Shown piece after piece: positions 1 to 7,712 of a stretch of 64,000 nucleotides of DNA. Below the pieces are notes generated by a model. That model searched no databases and was not told the origin of the DNA. It saw only the letters and a list, made by a program, of their open reading frames with translations. Origin of the DNA: Lysobacterales bacterium (lineage in GTDB: Bacteria; Pseudomonadota; Gammaproteobacteria; Xanthomonadales; Xanthomonadaceae); NCBI GenBank assembly GCA_020442465.1, contig JAGRJY010000133.1:62001-126000 (forward strand), read 5' to 3'. A program made the position numbers and the translations under genes. Position 1 is the stretch's first letter. Every line of letters starts with the position of its first letter.

Positions 1-2
1 TG

Positions 3-1061
3 GTTTCCAACTCCGACAATCTGACGATTGCGATCCAGAATGGCAGCACCGTGCAGTTCGATGCACAGGGCAACCTCATCCTTCAATGCCAGACGGTTTC
101 AGGCAGCGACAACCGCTGCTGTGTGGTGACCGATACCAACCCCTGCGTGCCGCTGGGTTCGGGCACCGGCGACACCACGCCGCCGACCGCACCGTCCAGT
201 CTGGTGGCGACCGCCGCCAGCGATACCCAGATCAACCTGACCTGGACAGCGTCGACCGATTCGGGCGGCTCGGGCCTCGCCGGCTACCGCGTCGAGCGCT
301 GCACCGGTTCAACCTGCAGCGTGTTTGCCGAGATCGCATCCCCCTCGACCAACTCCTACTCCAACACCGGCTTGACGGCCTCGACGAGCTACCGTTACCG
401 CGTGCGTGCCGTGGACGGCGGTGGTCTGTTCTCGAGCTACTCGGCGATCGCCACGGCGACGACTCAGGCTGGCGGTGGTGGCACGGGCGCCTGCGAAGTC
501 GGGCCGAATGCCAACATCCTGCCGGCCGGGTTCACGCGAGTCGACAGGACTTGGGCCCAGGCGTTCACCTGGCCCAATGGCCAGCAGATTCCGACTTACC
601 CGAACAGCACCGGCGCGGTGACACCGTTCGGCGCCGACAAGGGCAAGTACACCGTGATTTCCTTCGTGCCGAACGTCGAGACGACGATTCGCATGGAATT
701 CTCGGAAGCGCAGGCCAACACCCTGATCGGTTACAGCCCGGCGCGCCCGATCGGCGGCGGTGGCGGACTGTACGTGACCGTCAGCCCCTGTGCGGGTGAC
801 TTCCGCGCAGCCGGTGACGGTACCGACCCCGCCGCCTTGGCGGTCTGCCGCAAGTTCATTTCTTCGGGCGATTTCTTCTACAGCAGCAAGGCGTCAGCCT
901 CGGCCAGCGTATGCAAGGTGACCGCCGGTGTGCAGTACTACATCAACGTGATTGCCGCGAGCCCGGCCGGCGGCATCACAGTCGGTGAAGAAACCTGCAA
1001 CAACGGTATCGGCTTCGCCGGCTGCGACATGATGGGCAAGCACAACGTCAGCGGCGGATAG
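3..1061 (+). CDS. Secreted fibronectin type III domain protein, 5' end outside window
   Basis: The reading frame is already open at the first bases, so the gene begins upstream and only the last 352 codons are seen. The GTG at 51 is probably internal. After a short Cys-containing linker there is one fibronectin type III domain at about visible residues 60-150, recognisable from the TPPTAPSSL opening, the central INLTWTAS strand and the YRVRAVD strand near its end. A Gly-rich linker leads to a C-terminal domain of about 190 residues with several Cys, which I do not recognise. Composition suggests an extracellular or outer-surface protein. A strong terminator follows 23 bases after the stop. 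Substrate or partner is unknown. Confidence 0.75.
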   Translation, partial: VSNSDNLTIAIQNGSTVQFDAQGNLILQCQTVSGSDNRCCVVTDTNPCVPLGSGTGDTTPPTAPSSLVATAASDTQINLTWTASTDSGGSGLAGYRVERCTGSTCSVFAEIASPSTNSYSNTGLTASTSYRYRVRAVDGGGLFSSYSAIATATTQAGGGGTGACEVGPNANILPAGFTRVDRTWAQAFTWPNGQQIPTYPNSTGAVTPFGADKGKYTVISFVPNVETTIRMEFSEAQANTLIGYSPARPIGGGGGLYVTVSPCAGDFRAAGDGTDPAALAVCRKFISSGDFFYSSKASASASVCKVTAGVQYYINVIAASPAGGITVGEETCNNGIGFAGCDMMGKHNVSGG

Positions 1062-1084
1062 TTGCAGCGAGCGTTGGAAGAACG

Positions 1085-1115
1085 GAAGGCCGGGTGAACC
1101 CCGGCCTTCTTTTTT
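1085..1115 (+). terminator. Rho-independent terminator after the FN3 gene
   Basis: A 10-bp perfect stem (GAAGGCCGGG against CCCGGCCTTC) closes a 5-base loop and runs into a T-rich tract. It lies just after the stop of the fibronectin gene and separates it from the parvulin gene. Confidence 0.9.
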
Positions 1116-1326
1116 GTGCGCCGTTCGGAGTGGGCGTGAATCATCGTCTGGCGCCTCGACCTGACGACCTACGTGTGCCACGACGAAGCGCGCCCTGCGA
1201 TGATTCGAACTTCGCGGAGCCCGGTGGCCCATGAAAGAGCCGGCAGCCCACACGGACTCCTGCCAGGGAACTTGCAGGGAAGAACATGGTCTGTGCCGAA
1301 TCCCGACGACTTCCGGAGTTGAGCCG

Positions 1327-2301
1327 ATGCTTTCGCGTTTCCCGTACCTGACCGGCCTCATGCTTGGTGGCGCACTCGCGGCGACTGCGCCTGTCCGCGC
1401 CGCCGATGCGCCCGCATCGAACGAGGTGGTGGTGTCCCGCGGATCCGCGGTCCTGACGCTCACCGATGTCGACGCGCGCGTGTCGAAAATTCCGCTGACC
1501 AAGCGCGCGGGTTTCATGAACAGCCCCGAGCGCATTGAAGACACGCTGGAGAAGATGCTCATCGTTCGCCAGATGGCCGAGGAAGCGCGCGGGCTCGGCA
1601 TGGAGTCCGATCCGGTTGTTCAAGCGGAAGTGAAGTTGGCCGCTGACCAGGCATTGGCCCGCCGCTGGCTCGAAAAGCGCATCGCCGAGATCAAGGTGCC
1701 CGATTTGAGCGCCGCCGCCAAGGAACGCTACCTGGGCAACAAGCAGGCCTACGCGACGCCGGAGACCATCAGCGTGCGCCACCTGCTCATCCGTACTTCG
1801 GCCCACGGCGAGGAGCAGGCGATCAAGCTGGCCACCGAGCTTCGTGCCCAGTTTCTCGCTGAAGGAGGCGAGTTCGGGGATTTCGTCGCCGCGCACTCGG
1901 AAGAACCGGCCGCTGGCGACAAGAAGGGCCTGATCGAAGACCTCGTGCGCGGCCAAACCGTCGGTGCATTCGAAGAGGCGGCGTTCAAGCTGCAGCAGCC
2001 GGGTGAACTGAGCGAGCCAGTGCTGACCCGCTTTGGTGCGCACCTCATCCAGCTCATCGCGCGCAAGCCGAGCCAGCAGCGACCGTTTGAAGAAGTCCGC
2101 GAGGGCATCCTGGCCGAACTGCACAAGGACTTCCTCGGCGCCCAGCGCAACGCCCTGCTCGATGGCCTGCGTTCGCAGACCATGCAGCCGAGCCCCGACC
2201 TGTTGCTCTCGCTGCGCACGCGATACCTGCCGGACGGTGCAGGCAATGTGGCCATCGGCACCGCCGAGGGCATCGAAGAAGAGCACGAAGAGGCCCGATG
2301 A
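1327..2301 (+). CDS. Periplasmic peptidyl-prolyl cis-trans isomerase, parvulin/PpiC type
   Basis: Predicted 324-residue foldase of the SurA/PpiC group, catalysing prolyl isomerisation in the periplasm. The chosen ATG at 1327 has GGAG nine bases upstream and opens a signal peptide (hydrophobic GLMLGGALAATAP, then an AxA-like VRAADA site); a longer frame from 1231 would bury that signal. Residues about 35-140 form the helical SurA-like N-domain (R-A-G-F, E-K-M-L-I-V-R-Q). The parvulin domain spans about 150-260, with VRHLLI at its start, the F-G-D-F-V-A-A-H-S segment and the closing FGAHLIQLI. It is followed closely by a glycosyltransferase gene. Client proteins cannot be inferred. Confidence 0.88.
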   Translation: MLSRFPYLTGLMLGGALAATAPVRAADAPASNEVVVSRGSAVLTLTDVDARVSKIPLTKRAGFMNSPERIEDTLEKMLIVRQMAEEARGLGMESDPVVQAEVKLAADQALARRWLEKRIAEIKVPDLSAAAKERYLGNKQAYATPETISVRHLLIRTSAHGEEQAIKLATELRAQFLAEGGEFGDFVAAHSEEPAAGDKKGLIEDLVRGQTVGAFEEAAFKLQQPGELSEPVLTRFGAHLIQLIARKPSQQRPFEEVREGILAELHKDFLGAQRNALLDGLRSQTMQPSPDLLLSLRTRYLPDGAGNVAIGTAEGIEEEHEEAR

Positions 2302-2329
2302 GCGTGCGTGGGCCCGGGGTCGCCGCAGG

Positions 2330-3244
2330 GTGAACCGGGTCGGATCGCCGGTGGAATCGCTTCGCGGATCCAGGGCGCGCGCCGACGCGCCCGCAGTGAT
2401 CGTTCCGGTCTACAACGCGGTCGATGCGCTGACCGAGTGCCTCGAGTCGCTGTTGCCGACGCTGCGCGCCGACGTCCCGCTGTTGCTCGCCGACGACGCG
2501 TCGCCCGATCCGCGCATTCGGCCGCTGCTCGAATCGCTGCCCGCGCGGCATCCCGGGTTGAACATTCGGGTGATGCGACAGTCGTGCAACCTGGGATTCG
2601 TCGGCAACTGTATAGCTGCCGTCGATGCCTGCCCCGGCCGCGATGTCGTGCTGCTCAATTCCGACACGCGGGTCACGCCCGGCTGGATCGAGCAGCTCGC
2701 CCAATGCGCCGCCAGCGATCCTGCCATCGCCACCATCACGCCGTGGTCGAACAACGCCGAGATCTGTTCCTACCCGAAGTTCTGCGTCGCCAACCCGATG
2801 CCCGAGGCCGATGAGGCCGCATGCATCGCCGACGCAGCCGCTGAGCTCGCCGACGAGGCGCCGGTCGACTTGCCCACCGGCGTGGGCTTCGCGATGTGGA
2901 TCAGGCGCAGCGCCTGGGACACGCTCGGCGGGTTCGACGCCGCGACCTTCGGGCGGGGCTATGGCGAGGAAAACGACTTCTGCCGCCGCGCTGCTGCGCA
3001 CGGCTGGCGCAATGTGCTGTGCCCGAGCGCCTACGTGGCCCACCGGGGCCATGCCTCCTTTGCCGAGACAGGCCACAAGCCCGGTGGCGAGAACCTGGCC
3101 CGACTCACCCACCGCTATCCGGACTACAATCACCTCGTCGCGGATTTCATCGCCCGGGATCCACTGCACGAGCTCCGCGCCCGACTCGACGAAGCCCTGG
3201 CGCGTCGGGGAGGTCGCCTGGAGCATCTCGCTTCGCGCGACTAG
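2330..3244 (+). CDS. Glycosyltransferase family 2 (GT-A fold)
   Basis: About 304 residues. The N-terminal VIVPVYNAVDALTECLESL is the classical start of family-2 glycosyltransferases. A DDAS motif follows the second strand, and LLNSDTRVTPGW is the variable metal/nucleotide-binding segment in place of DxD. Further on, GGFDAATFGRGYGEENDFC carries the GYGEE(N)D acceptor-side motif common in rhamnosyltransferase-like members. The start is uncertain: GTG 2330 or GTG 2351 both give a complete domain and neither has a clear ribosome-binding site. It begins 28 bases after the parvulin stop and heads the sugar-transfer cassette. Donor and acceptor are unknown. Confidence 0.85.
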   Translation: MNRVGSPVESLRGSRARADAPAVIVPVYNAVDALTECLESLLPTLRADVPLLLADDASPDPRIRPLLESLPARHPGLNIRVMRQSCNLGFVGNCIAAVDACPGRDVVLLNSDTRVTPGWIEQLAQCAASDPAIATITPWSNNAEICSYPKFCVANPMPEADEAACIADAAAELADEAPVDLPTGVGFAMWIRRSAWDTLGGFDAATFGRGYGEENDFCRRAAAHGWRNVLCPSAYVAHRGHASFAETGHKPGGENLARLTHRYPDYNHLVADFIARDPLHELRARLDEALARRGGRLEHLASRD

Positions 3245-3425
3245 TGCGCAGTGTCTGCTGCAGATGTCGACGGAACCTGGCGCGACCGGACTCCCTCGCA
3301 GTCGAGCCCGGTGGCGACCGATTCGCCGGGCGTTCTCTCGCACACCGGGCGCAACGCGATTCTGCCCATTCAGTACGACCCGAAGCGCGCAGGGCGCTTC
3401 CCCAGACCAGACAAGCCCACCTTCG

Positions 3426-4271
3426 ATGACCAACCCCACCCTCGAATTCACCGGCGAGCGATTCACCCCCGAATGCGTGCGCGAGATCTGGTACGAACAC
3501 CAGCATCGCTATGCCTTCGCGCGCCGATGGGCGGCCGGACGCCGGGTGCTCGACGCGGCGTGTGGCGAAGGCTACGGCAGCGCCCTGCTGGCCGCGGATG
3601 CCCGCTCCGTGCTCGGGCTCGACATCGACGACACCACCGTGGCCCACGCACAGGCGCGCTACGGAGCAACGCCCCGGCTGCGCTTCCAGTGCATGGACGT
3701 GACCCGGCTCGACGCGCTGGACACCGCAAGCGCCGATCTCGTCGTCAGCTTCGAAACGCTTGAGCACCTCGAGGCGCATGACGCGCTGCTCGATGGCTTC
3801 GCCCGCGTGCTCGACCGCGAAGGCGTGCTGATCATCTCCACGCCGGACAAGGCGAACTACAGCGACCGCAGCGGATTCCGCAACGAGTTCCACGTGCGCG
3901 AGCTGTACCGCCATGAGTTCGAGACGCTGCTGCGCAACCGCTTCGAACACGTCGATCTGGTCGCGCAGAAACTGCTGTTCCAGTCGGTGCTCTGGCGGCC
4001 GGATCTCGCCGGCAGCGCGGCCGCGACCACCATGCAGGGCGACGCACCGCACGACACACTCGACCATGAGCCGATGTACTGGGTCGCGGTGTGCAGCCAC
4101 AACGGCGCGCACCGTGCGCGGCTGCCGGCCGTGCACTTGTTCGGCGATGCCGACGAATCGGTGTACGCGCACTACAACCACGAAATCCGCAAGAACATGT
4201 CTGCTGGCGCACGCATCGCCGAACTCGAGGCCGAGGTCGCCAGCCTGAAACAACGATTGGACGAACGCTGA
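3426..4271 (+). CDS. Class I SAM-dependent methyltransferase with C-terminal coiled coil
   Basis: 281 residues from ATG 3426. The Rossmann-fold motif I is VLDAACGEGYGSALL (about residues 40-54), followed by the acidic strand-2 end GLDIDD and motif IV ADLVVSFETLEHLE, the Methyltransf_11 pattern. The last 20 residues (ARIAELEAEVASLKQRL) form a heptad coiled coil, which is unusual for a simple methyltransferase and suggests oligomerisation or docking. Its stop is two bases before the next ATG, so the two are translated together. The substrate is probably a sugar or glycan made by the neighbouring transferases (inference). The 181 bases before it hold no convincing gene. Confidence 0.85.
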   Translation: MTNPTLEFTGERFTPECVREIWYEHQHRYAFARRWAAGRRVLDAACGEGYGSALLAADARSVLGLDIDDTTVAHAQARYGATPRLRFQCMDVTRLDALDTASADLVVSFETLEHLEAHDALLDGFARVLDREGVLIISTPDKANYSDRSGFRNEFHVRELYRHEFETLLRNRFEHVDLVAQKLLFQSVLWRPDLAGSAAATTMQGDAPHDTLDHEPMYWVAVCSHNGAHRARLPAVHLFGDADESVYAHYNHEIRKNMSAGARIAELEAEVASLKQRLDER

Positions 4272-4273
4272 GC

Positions 4274-6103
4274 ATGGACTACAAGATCGACTACGGCACC
4301 GTGACGCTGAATCAGGGGGGCAACAAGGGGCCGTTGTACGCGTCGATAGACGGCAGGGCCGCCTCGCTGGGTGAGGGCGAGATCGTGTTCTACGACCCGC
4401 AGCTCGACCGCAACCACGTGATGACGGCGCAGGTGCTCGAAGCGCTGGACGCCTGTCGCGCCTTCCGCAGCATGGACGAGCACGCCAACGCCCTCGCCGA
4501 GCAGATGCCGAACATGCAGGGCCAGCAAGTCGCGATCAAGCGCGTGCTCGAGAGCCTGGCCAGTCGCGGGCTGATGATCACCGACGACGCCTTCCTGCAG
4601 GGTTTTGCGCGTGAACCGGCCAACACGCCCGCCGAATGCGCCGGCGTGTTCGTGCGCTGCTGCGACCAACCGGCGCAGCTGAAGTCGCTGCTCGCTTCCC
4701 TGCTGCCGCTGGCGAAGGCCGGCAAGGTGCCGGGCACGCTCTGCATCATCGACGACTCGACCGACGAGGCAGCCGCGGCCGAGCATGCGAGGCTGCTGCA
4801 GTCGTTTGCCGGCGAGTCCGCGCAAACGACACGCTATGTCGGCGCGACGTCGTGGTCCGACACTGTGCAGCGCCTCGCCGGGCAGGTCGATGACGGTGAG
4901 TCCCTGTCGCGGATGCTGCAGCGCGACCGCAAGCACCGCGGCTGGCGCGGCGGCGGCATCGGCAAGAATCTCATCAGCCTGCTGGCGGCCGGCAAGCGCT
5001 ATTGCCTGCTCGACGACGATTTCCAGTTTCCGGTTCGCCAGCATCCGCACCCGCGCAACACCATCGACTTCACCGGCCAGGCATGGAGCCCGCGGGTGTT
5101 CGCCGACCTCGACGCCGCCGCGGCCGCGGGCGGCAACGCCGTCGACGATCCGTTCGCGTTTCACCTGGCCCTGTGCGGGCACAAGCTCGGCACGCTGCTC
5201 GGTACGCGCGGACGCATCCCGTTCCATTCCGCCGCGCTCGCAGGCCTCGCGCCCAGTCATCTGCCCTTGCTGCGTCCGTCCTCATGGGTGATGTCCACGG
5301 TCAACGGACATCGCGGGCACAGCGGTGCGGCGGCACTGTCGTGGCTGTATCTGCTTGATCCGCGCGCCACCCAGGACTGGTTTGCTGCCGGCGATGCCTT
5401 CGAACACATTCGCGGCAATCCGCCCGTGTGGTGGGGTACCGATCGCTTCCAGGTCAGCCGGGTCGGCGCCTTCACGCCGTTCGCCGTCGACAACACCCGA
5501 CTGATGCCGCCGACCAGTCCGTTCGGTCGCGGCGAAGATGCGTTCTTCAATGCGCTGGCCGGCCTGATGCACCCCGAGGCGGTGCAGATGGATGTGCCCC
5601 TGTCGGTGGCGCATGTGCAGCAGGGCACGCCGCGCGATCGCTCGTCCCTGCTCGACGTGCCCGAGACCGGCGACGTCAACCATTGTCTTGCCGAGCTGCT
5701 GCGGCGCGCGACGGCCGACGTGATGGCCGAGGGGGCCGAGCGCCGTCTCGCTTCGGCGGCCGCTGTGCTCGAAGATCTGAGCGATGCCAGCGAAGCGCAG
5801 ATGGTCGGATTCCTGCGCGAGCATCAGGTGTATCAGCGCTCGACCCTGATCGAGCGGCTGAAGGGGGCCTTGCAGGCCAACAGCGCCGCGCCCGACCTCT
5901 GGCGCGACGACGTTCGCCGGCTCATCGAAGCGAACGGGCGCGCAGTCGTCGATCGCGATCCGCCGCGCTACGGCGGCTGGCCGCACGACGCCACCGCTGC
6001 GCAGTGCGCGTCGCTGCTGCGACACGAGCTCACGACGCTGGCAGCCGGCATGCGCGTCTGGGCGCAGGCCTGGCAGGTCGCGGCCTGCGGCGACATCGAC
6101 TGA
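4274..6103 (+). CDS. Unrecognised 609-residue protein, glycosyltransferase-like middle domain
   Basis: I do not recognise this protein with certainty. The ATG at 4274 sits two bases after the methyltransferase stop. Residues about 30-105 look like a small winged-helix module: a beta pair (EIVFYDPQLD), helices, then VLESLASRGLMITDD, a layout reminiscent of PqqD-like domains (inference only). Residues about 115-460 contain alternating strands and helices with CIIDDSTDE and YCLLDDDFQFPV; the acidic run in the second resembles the DxD of GT-A transferases. WWGTDRF and PFGRGEDAFF come later, the second like the acceptor-side E-D of family-2 enzymes. The last 150 residues are helical. Its context between a methyltransferase and a glycosyltransferase supports glycan or peptide modification. 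Confidence 0.6.
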   Translation: MDYKIDYGTVTLNQGGNKGPLYASIDGRAASLGEGEIVFYDPQLDRNHVMTAQVLEALDACRAFRSMDEHANALAEQMPNMQGQQVAIKRVLESLASRGLMITDDAFLQGFAREPANTPAECAGVFVRCCDQPAQLKSLLASLLPLAKAGKVPGTLCIIDDSTDEAAAAEHARLLQSFAGESAQTTRYVGATSWSDTVQRLAGQVDDGESLSRMLQRDRKHRGWRGGGIGKNLISLLAAGKRYCLLDDDFQFPVRQHPHPRNTIDFTGQAWSPRVFADLDAAAAAGGNAVDDPFAFHLALCGHKLGTLLGTRGRIPFHSAALAGLAPSHLPLLRPSSWVMSTVNGHRGHSGAAALSWLYLLDPRATQDWFAAGDAFEHIRGNPPVWWGTDRFQVSRVGAFTPFAVDNTRLMPPTSPFGRGEDAFFNALAGLMHPEAVQMDVPLSVAHVQQGTPRDRSSLLDVPETGDVNHCLAELLRRATADVMAEGAERRLASAAAVLEDLSDASEAQMVGFLREHQVYQRSTLIERLKGALQANSAAPDLWRDDVRRLIEANGRAVVDRDPPRYGGWPHDATAAQCASLLRHELTTLAAGMRVWAQAWQVAACGDID

Positions 6104-6112
6104 CGCCAGCCC

Positions 6113-6955
6113 GTGCACGATCACCCCACATGCCGCGTGGTGATCGTCACCCATGACAGCGAAGCCACCCTGCGTCGCTGCGTCGAGGCCGTGCTGGCCC
6201 AGTCTGAGGTCGCGCTCGAGGTTTGCATCGTCGACAACGCTTCGTCGCGCGATCCCGCTGAAGCGCTGATCGGTCTCGATCGCTGCACCCTGGTTCACCA
6301 TGCGCGCAATCTCGGCTTTTCGGTGGCCTGCAATCGCGGCGCCGCGGACTGTGCCGCCGAGTGGCTGCTGTTCCTCAACCCCGACTGTTTTCTCGAGCCC
6401 GGGCAGCTCGCGCGGCTGATCGACATCGCGATCAGGATTCCGCAACTGGGGGTGCTCGGCGCGCAGCTGCTCAACGAAGACGGTTCACCCCAGGCAGCGT
6501 CGTTGCGCCAGGCACCGCGCGCACGGCAATTTCTGCCCTGGGTAGAGCGCACACCCTTGTGGACGCAGCCGGTGGAGGCCTGTCCCGACGAGGCCGTGCG
6601 CGTCGAGGCCATCAGCGGTGCGCTCATGCTCATGCGCGCCACAGCATTCCGTTCCGTCGGCGGGCTCGATGAAGGCTATCGCCTGCATTGCGAAGACCTC
6701 GACCTGTGCAAGCGACTGCAGCTCGCCGGGCAAGCCGTCGCCTGCGCCACCGCGGTGCGCGTCACCCACGTCAAAGGCACCTCGAGCCGACGCCGACCGA
6801 TCTGGGTCGAATGGCAAAAGCATCGCGGCATGTGGCGCTATTTCGGCAAGTTCGAGCGCGCGCAGTCGCCTGCTTGGCTGGTGATTGTTGTCGCGCTCGG
6901 CATAGCTCTACGGTTTCCGTTGGCGGCAGTTCGCGCGTGGCTTGAAGGTTTCTGA
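6113..6955 (+). CDS. Glycosyltransferase family 2, rhamnosyltransferase-like
   Basis: 280 residues from a GTG start nine bases after the previous stop. CRVVIVTHDSEATLRRCVEA is the typical family-2 N-terminus; FLNPDCFLEPGQ is the NPD nucleotide-sugar/metal motif of WbbL-like rhamnosyltransferases, and GGLDEGYRLHCEDLDLCKRL is their catalytic-base region. The C-terminal 25 residues are hydrophobic (AWLVIVVALGIALRF), probably a membrane anchor that holds the enzyme at the inner face of the cytoplasmic membrane. It is the second such transferase in the cassette, so at least two sugars may be added in sequence. Donor specificity is not readable from sequence. Confidence 0.86.
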   Translation: MHDHPTCRVVIVTHDSEATLRRCVEAVLAQSEVALEVCIVDNASSRDPAEALIGLDRCTLVHHARNLGFSVACNRGAADCAAEWLLFLNPDCFLEPGQLARLIDIAIRIPQLGVLGAQLLNEDGSPQAASLRQAPRARQFLPWVERTPLWTQPVEACPDEAVRVEAISGALMLMRATAFRSVGGLDEGYRLHCEDLDLCKRLQLAGQAVACATAVRVTHVKGTSSRRRPIWVEWQKHRGMWRYFGKFERAQSPAWLVIVVALGIALRFPLAAVRAWLEGF

Positions 6956-6961
6956 GATTGC

Positions 6962-7648
6962 GTGCGAACTGAATTGCCAGGCGATTCTGAAAGATCCATA
7001 TCCATCGTGCGCGGCGTGGCGCTCGACGCCGACAACGCCAGCCTGCTGCGCATCGCGCGCGAGCTGGGCGCGGTGTCGACACGTGCGCTGCCTCGACGGT
7101 CGGGTCTGGTGGAAGGCGAGGGCGTGCAGCGGGTGGAAGCGCTGGCGGAGGCGCCGCGCGATCAGTTCGGCAAGCCGTTGCTGTCCGGTCACCACGCCGC
7201 CTTCGCCTTGCACAGCGACGAATCGTTCCTGGCGCAGCCGTGTCGCTACGTGTTGCTGCACTGCTGGCGTGCCGATCCGGAAGGCGGCGGCGAGACCGTG
7301 CTGGCCGAGCGCGACCGCATCGTGTCGCTGGCCGATGCCGAGACGCTGCAGGCGCTACGCACATGGCGTCTGCCGTATCCGTCGGGCGACAGCGTCACGC
7401 TGGACGGCGACCTGGTGCGTTACCACCGCGACGAGATACTCGGCTGCGTCGCGCGCCGCGGCGAAGCACTCAGCGCGCAGCAGTCCGAATGGATGACGCG
7501 CTTCGAGGCGCTCTTCCAGTCGGCAGCCCGGCGCATCCGCTTGTTGCCGGGCGATCTGCTCATCCTCGACAACCACCGCGTGCTGCACGGGCGCACCGCC
7601 TTCGCGCCGGGCTCGCCGCGGCTGCTGAAGCGCGTGCGGGTGGAGTAG
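6962..7648 (+). CDS. TauD/TfdA-like Fe(II)/2-oxoglutarate dioxygenase
   Basis: 228 residues, GTG start six bases after the preceding stop, so cotranscribed. The iron-binding facial triad is visible: HSDES supplies the H-x-D pair at about residues 84-86, and DNHRVLHGRTAF near residue 209 supplies the distal His and the region before the 2-oxoglutarate-binding Arg, which is probably in LLKRVRVE. Length is somewhat short of the 280 residues of classical TauD but matches clavaminate-synthase-like family members found beside biosynthetic genes. Likely role: hydroxylation of a sugar, amino acid or peptide handled by the cassette (inference). A palindromic repeat ends the transcript region. Confidence 0.82.
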   Translation: MRTELPGDSERSISIVRGVALDADNASLLRIARELGAVSTRALPRRSGLVEGEGVQRVEALAEAPRDQFGKPLLSGHHAAFALHSDESFLAQPCRYVLLHCWRADPEGGGETVLAERDRIVSLADAETLQALRTWRLPYPSGDSVTLDGDLVRYHRDEILGCVARRGEALSAQQSEWMTRFEALFQSAARRIRLLPGDLLILDNHRVLHGRTAFAPGSPRLLKRVRVE

Positions 7649-7656
7649 CGGCTGCG

Positions 7657-7703
7657 TGGGGTCAGAGTGCACTTTCGCGCGGCGAAAGTGCACTCTGACC
7701 CCA
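7657..7703. repeat. Palindromic repeat, family 1, copy A
   Basis: A near-perfect inverted repeat with arms opening GGGGTCAGAGTGCACTTTCGC around a 4-5 base loop. It fills almost the whole gap between the convergent dioxygenase and beta-helix genes and could fold as a bidirectional terminator-like hairpin. Four more copies with the same outer arm lie in this window. Confidence 0.92.
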
Positions 7704-7712
7704 TCTGCTCGC

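Noticed and set aside
3245..3425. Possible small precursor peptide between the glycosyltransferase and the methyltransferase
   Set aside because: The only frame there (from 3251) runs on out of phase into the methyltransferase gene, has no ribosome-binding site and no leader/core pattern.
4172..5260. Minus-strand open frame of 362 codons inside the 609-residue gene
   Set aside because: It is the complement of a tightly coupled plus-strand gene, is rich in Arg/Gly/His/Val as expected from high-GC antisense, and shows no domain.
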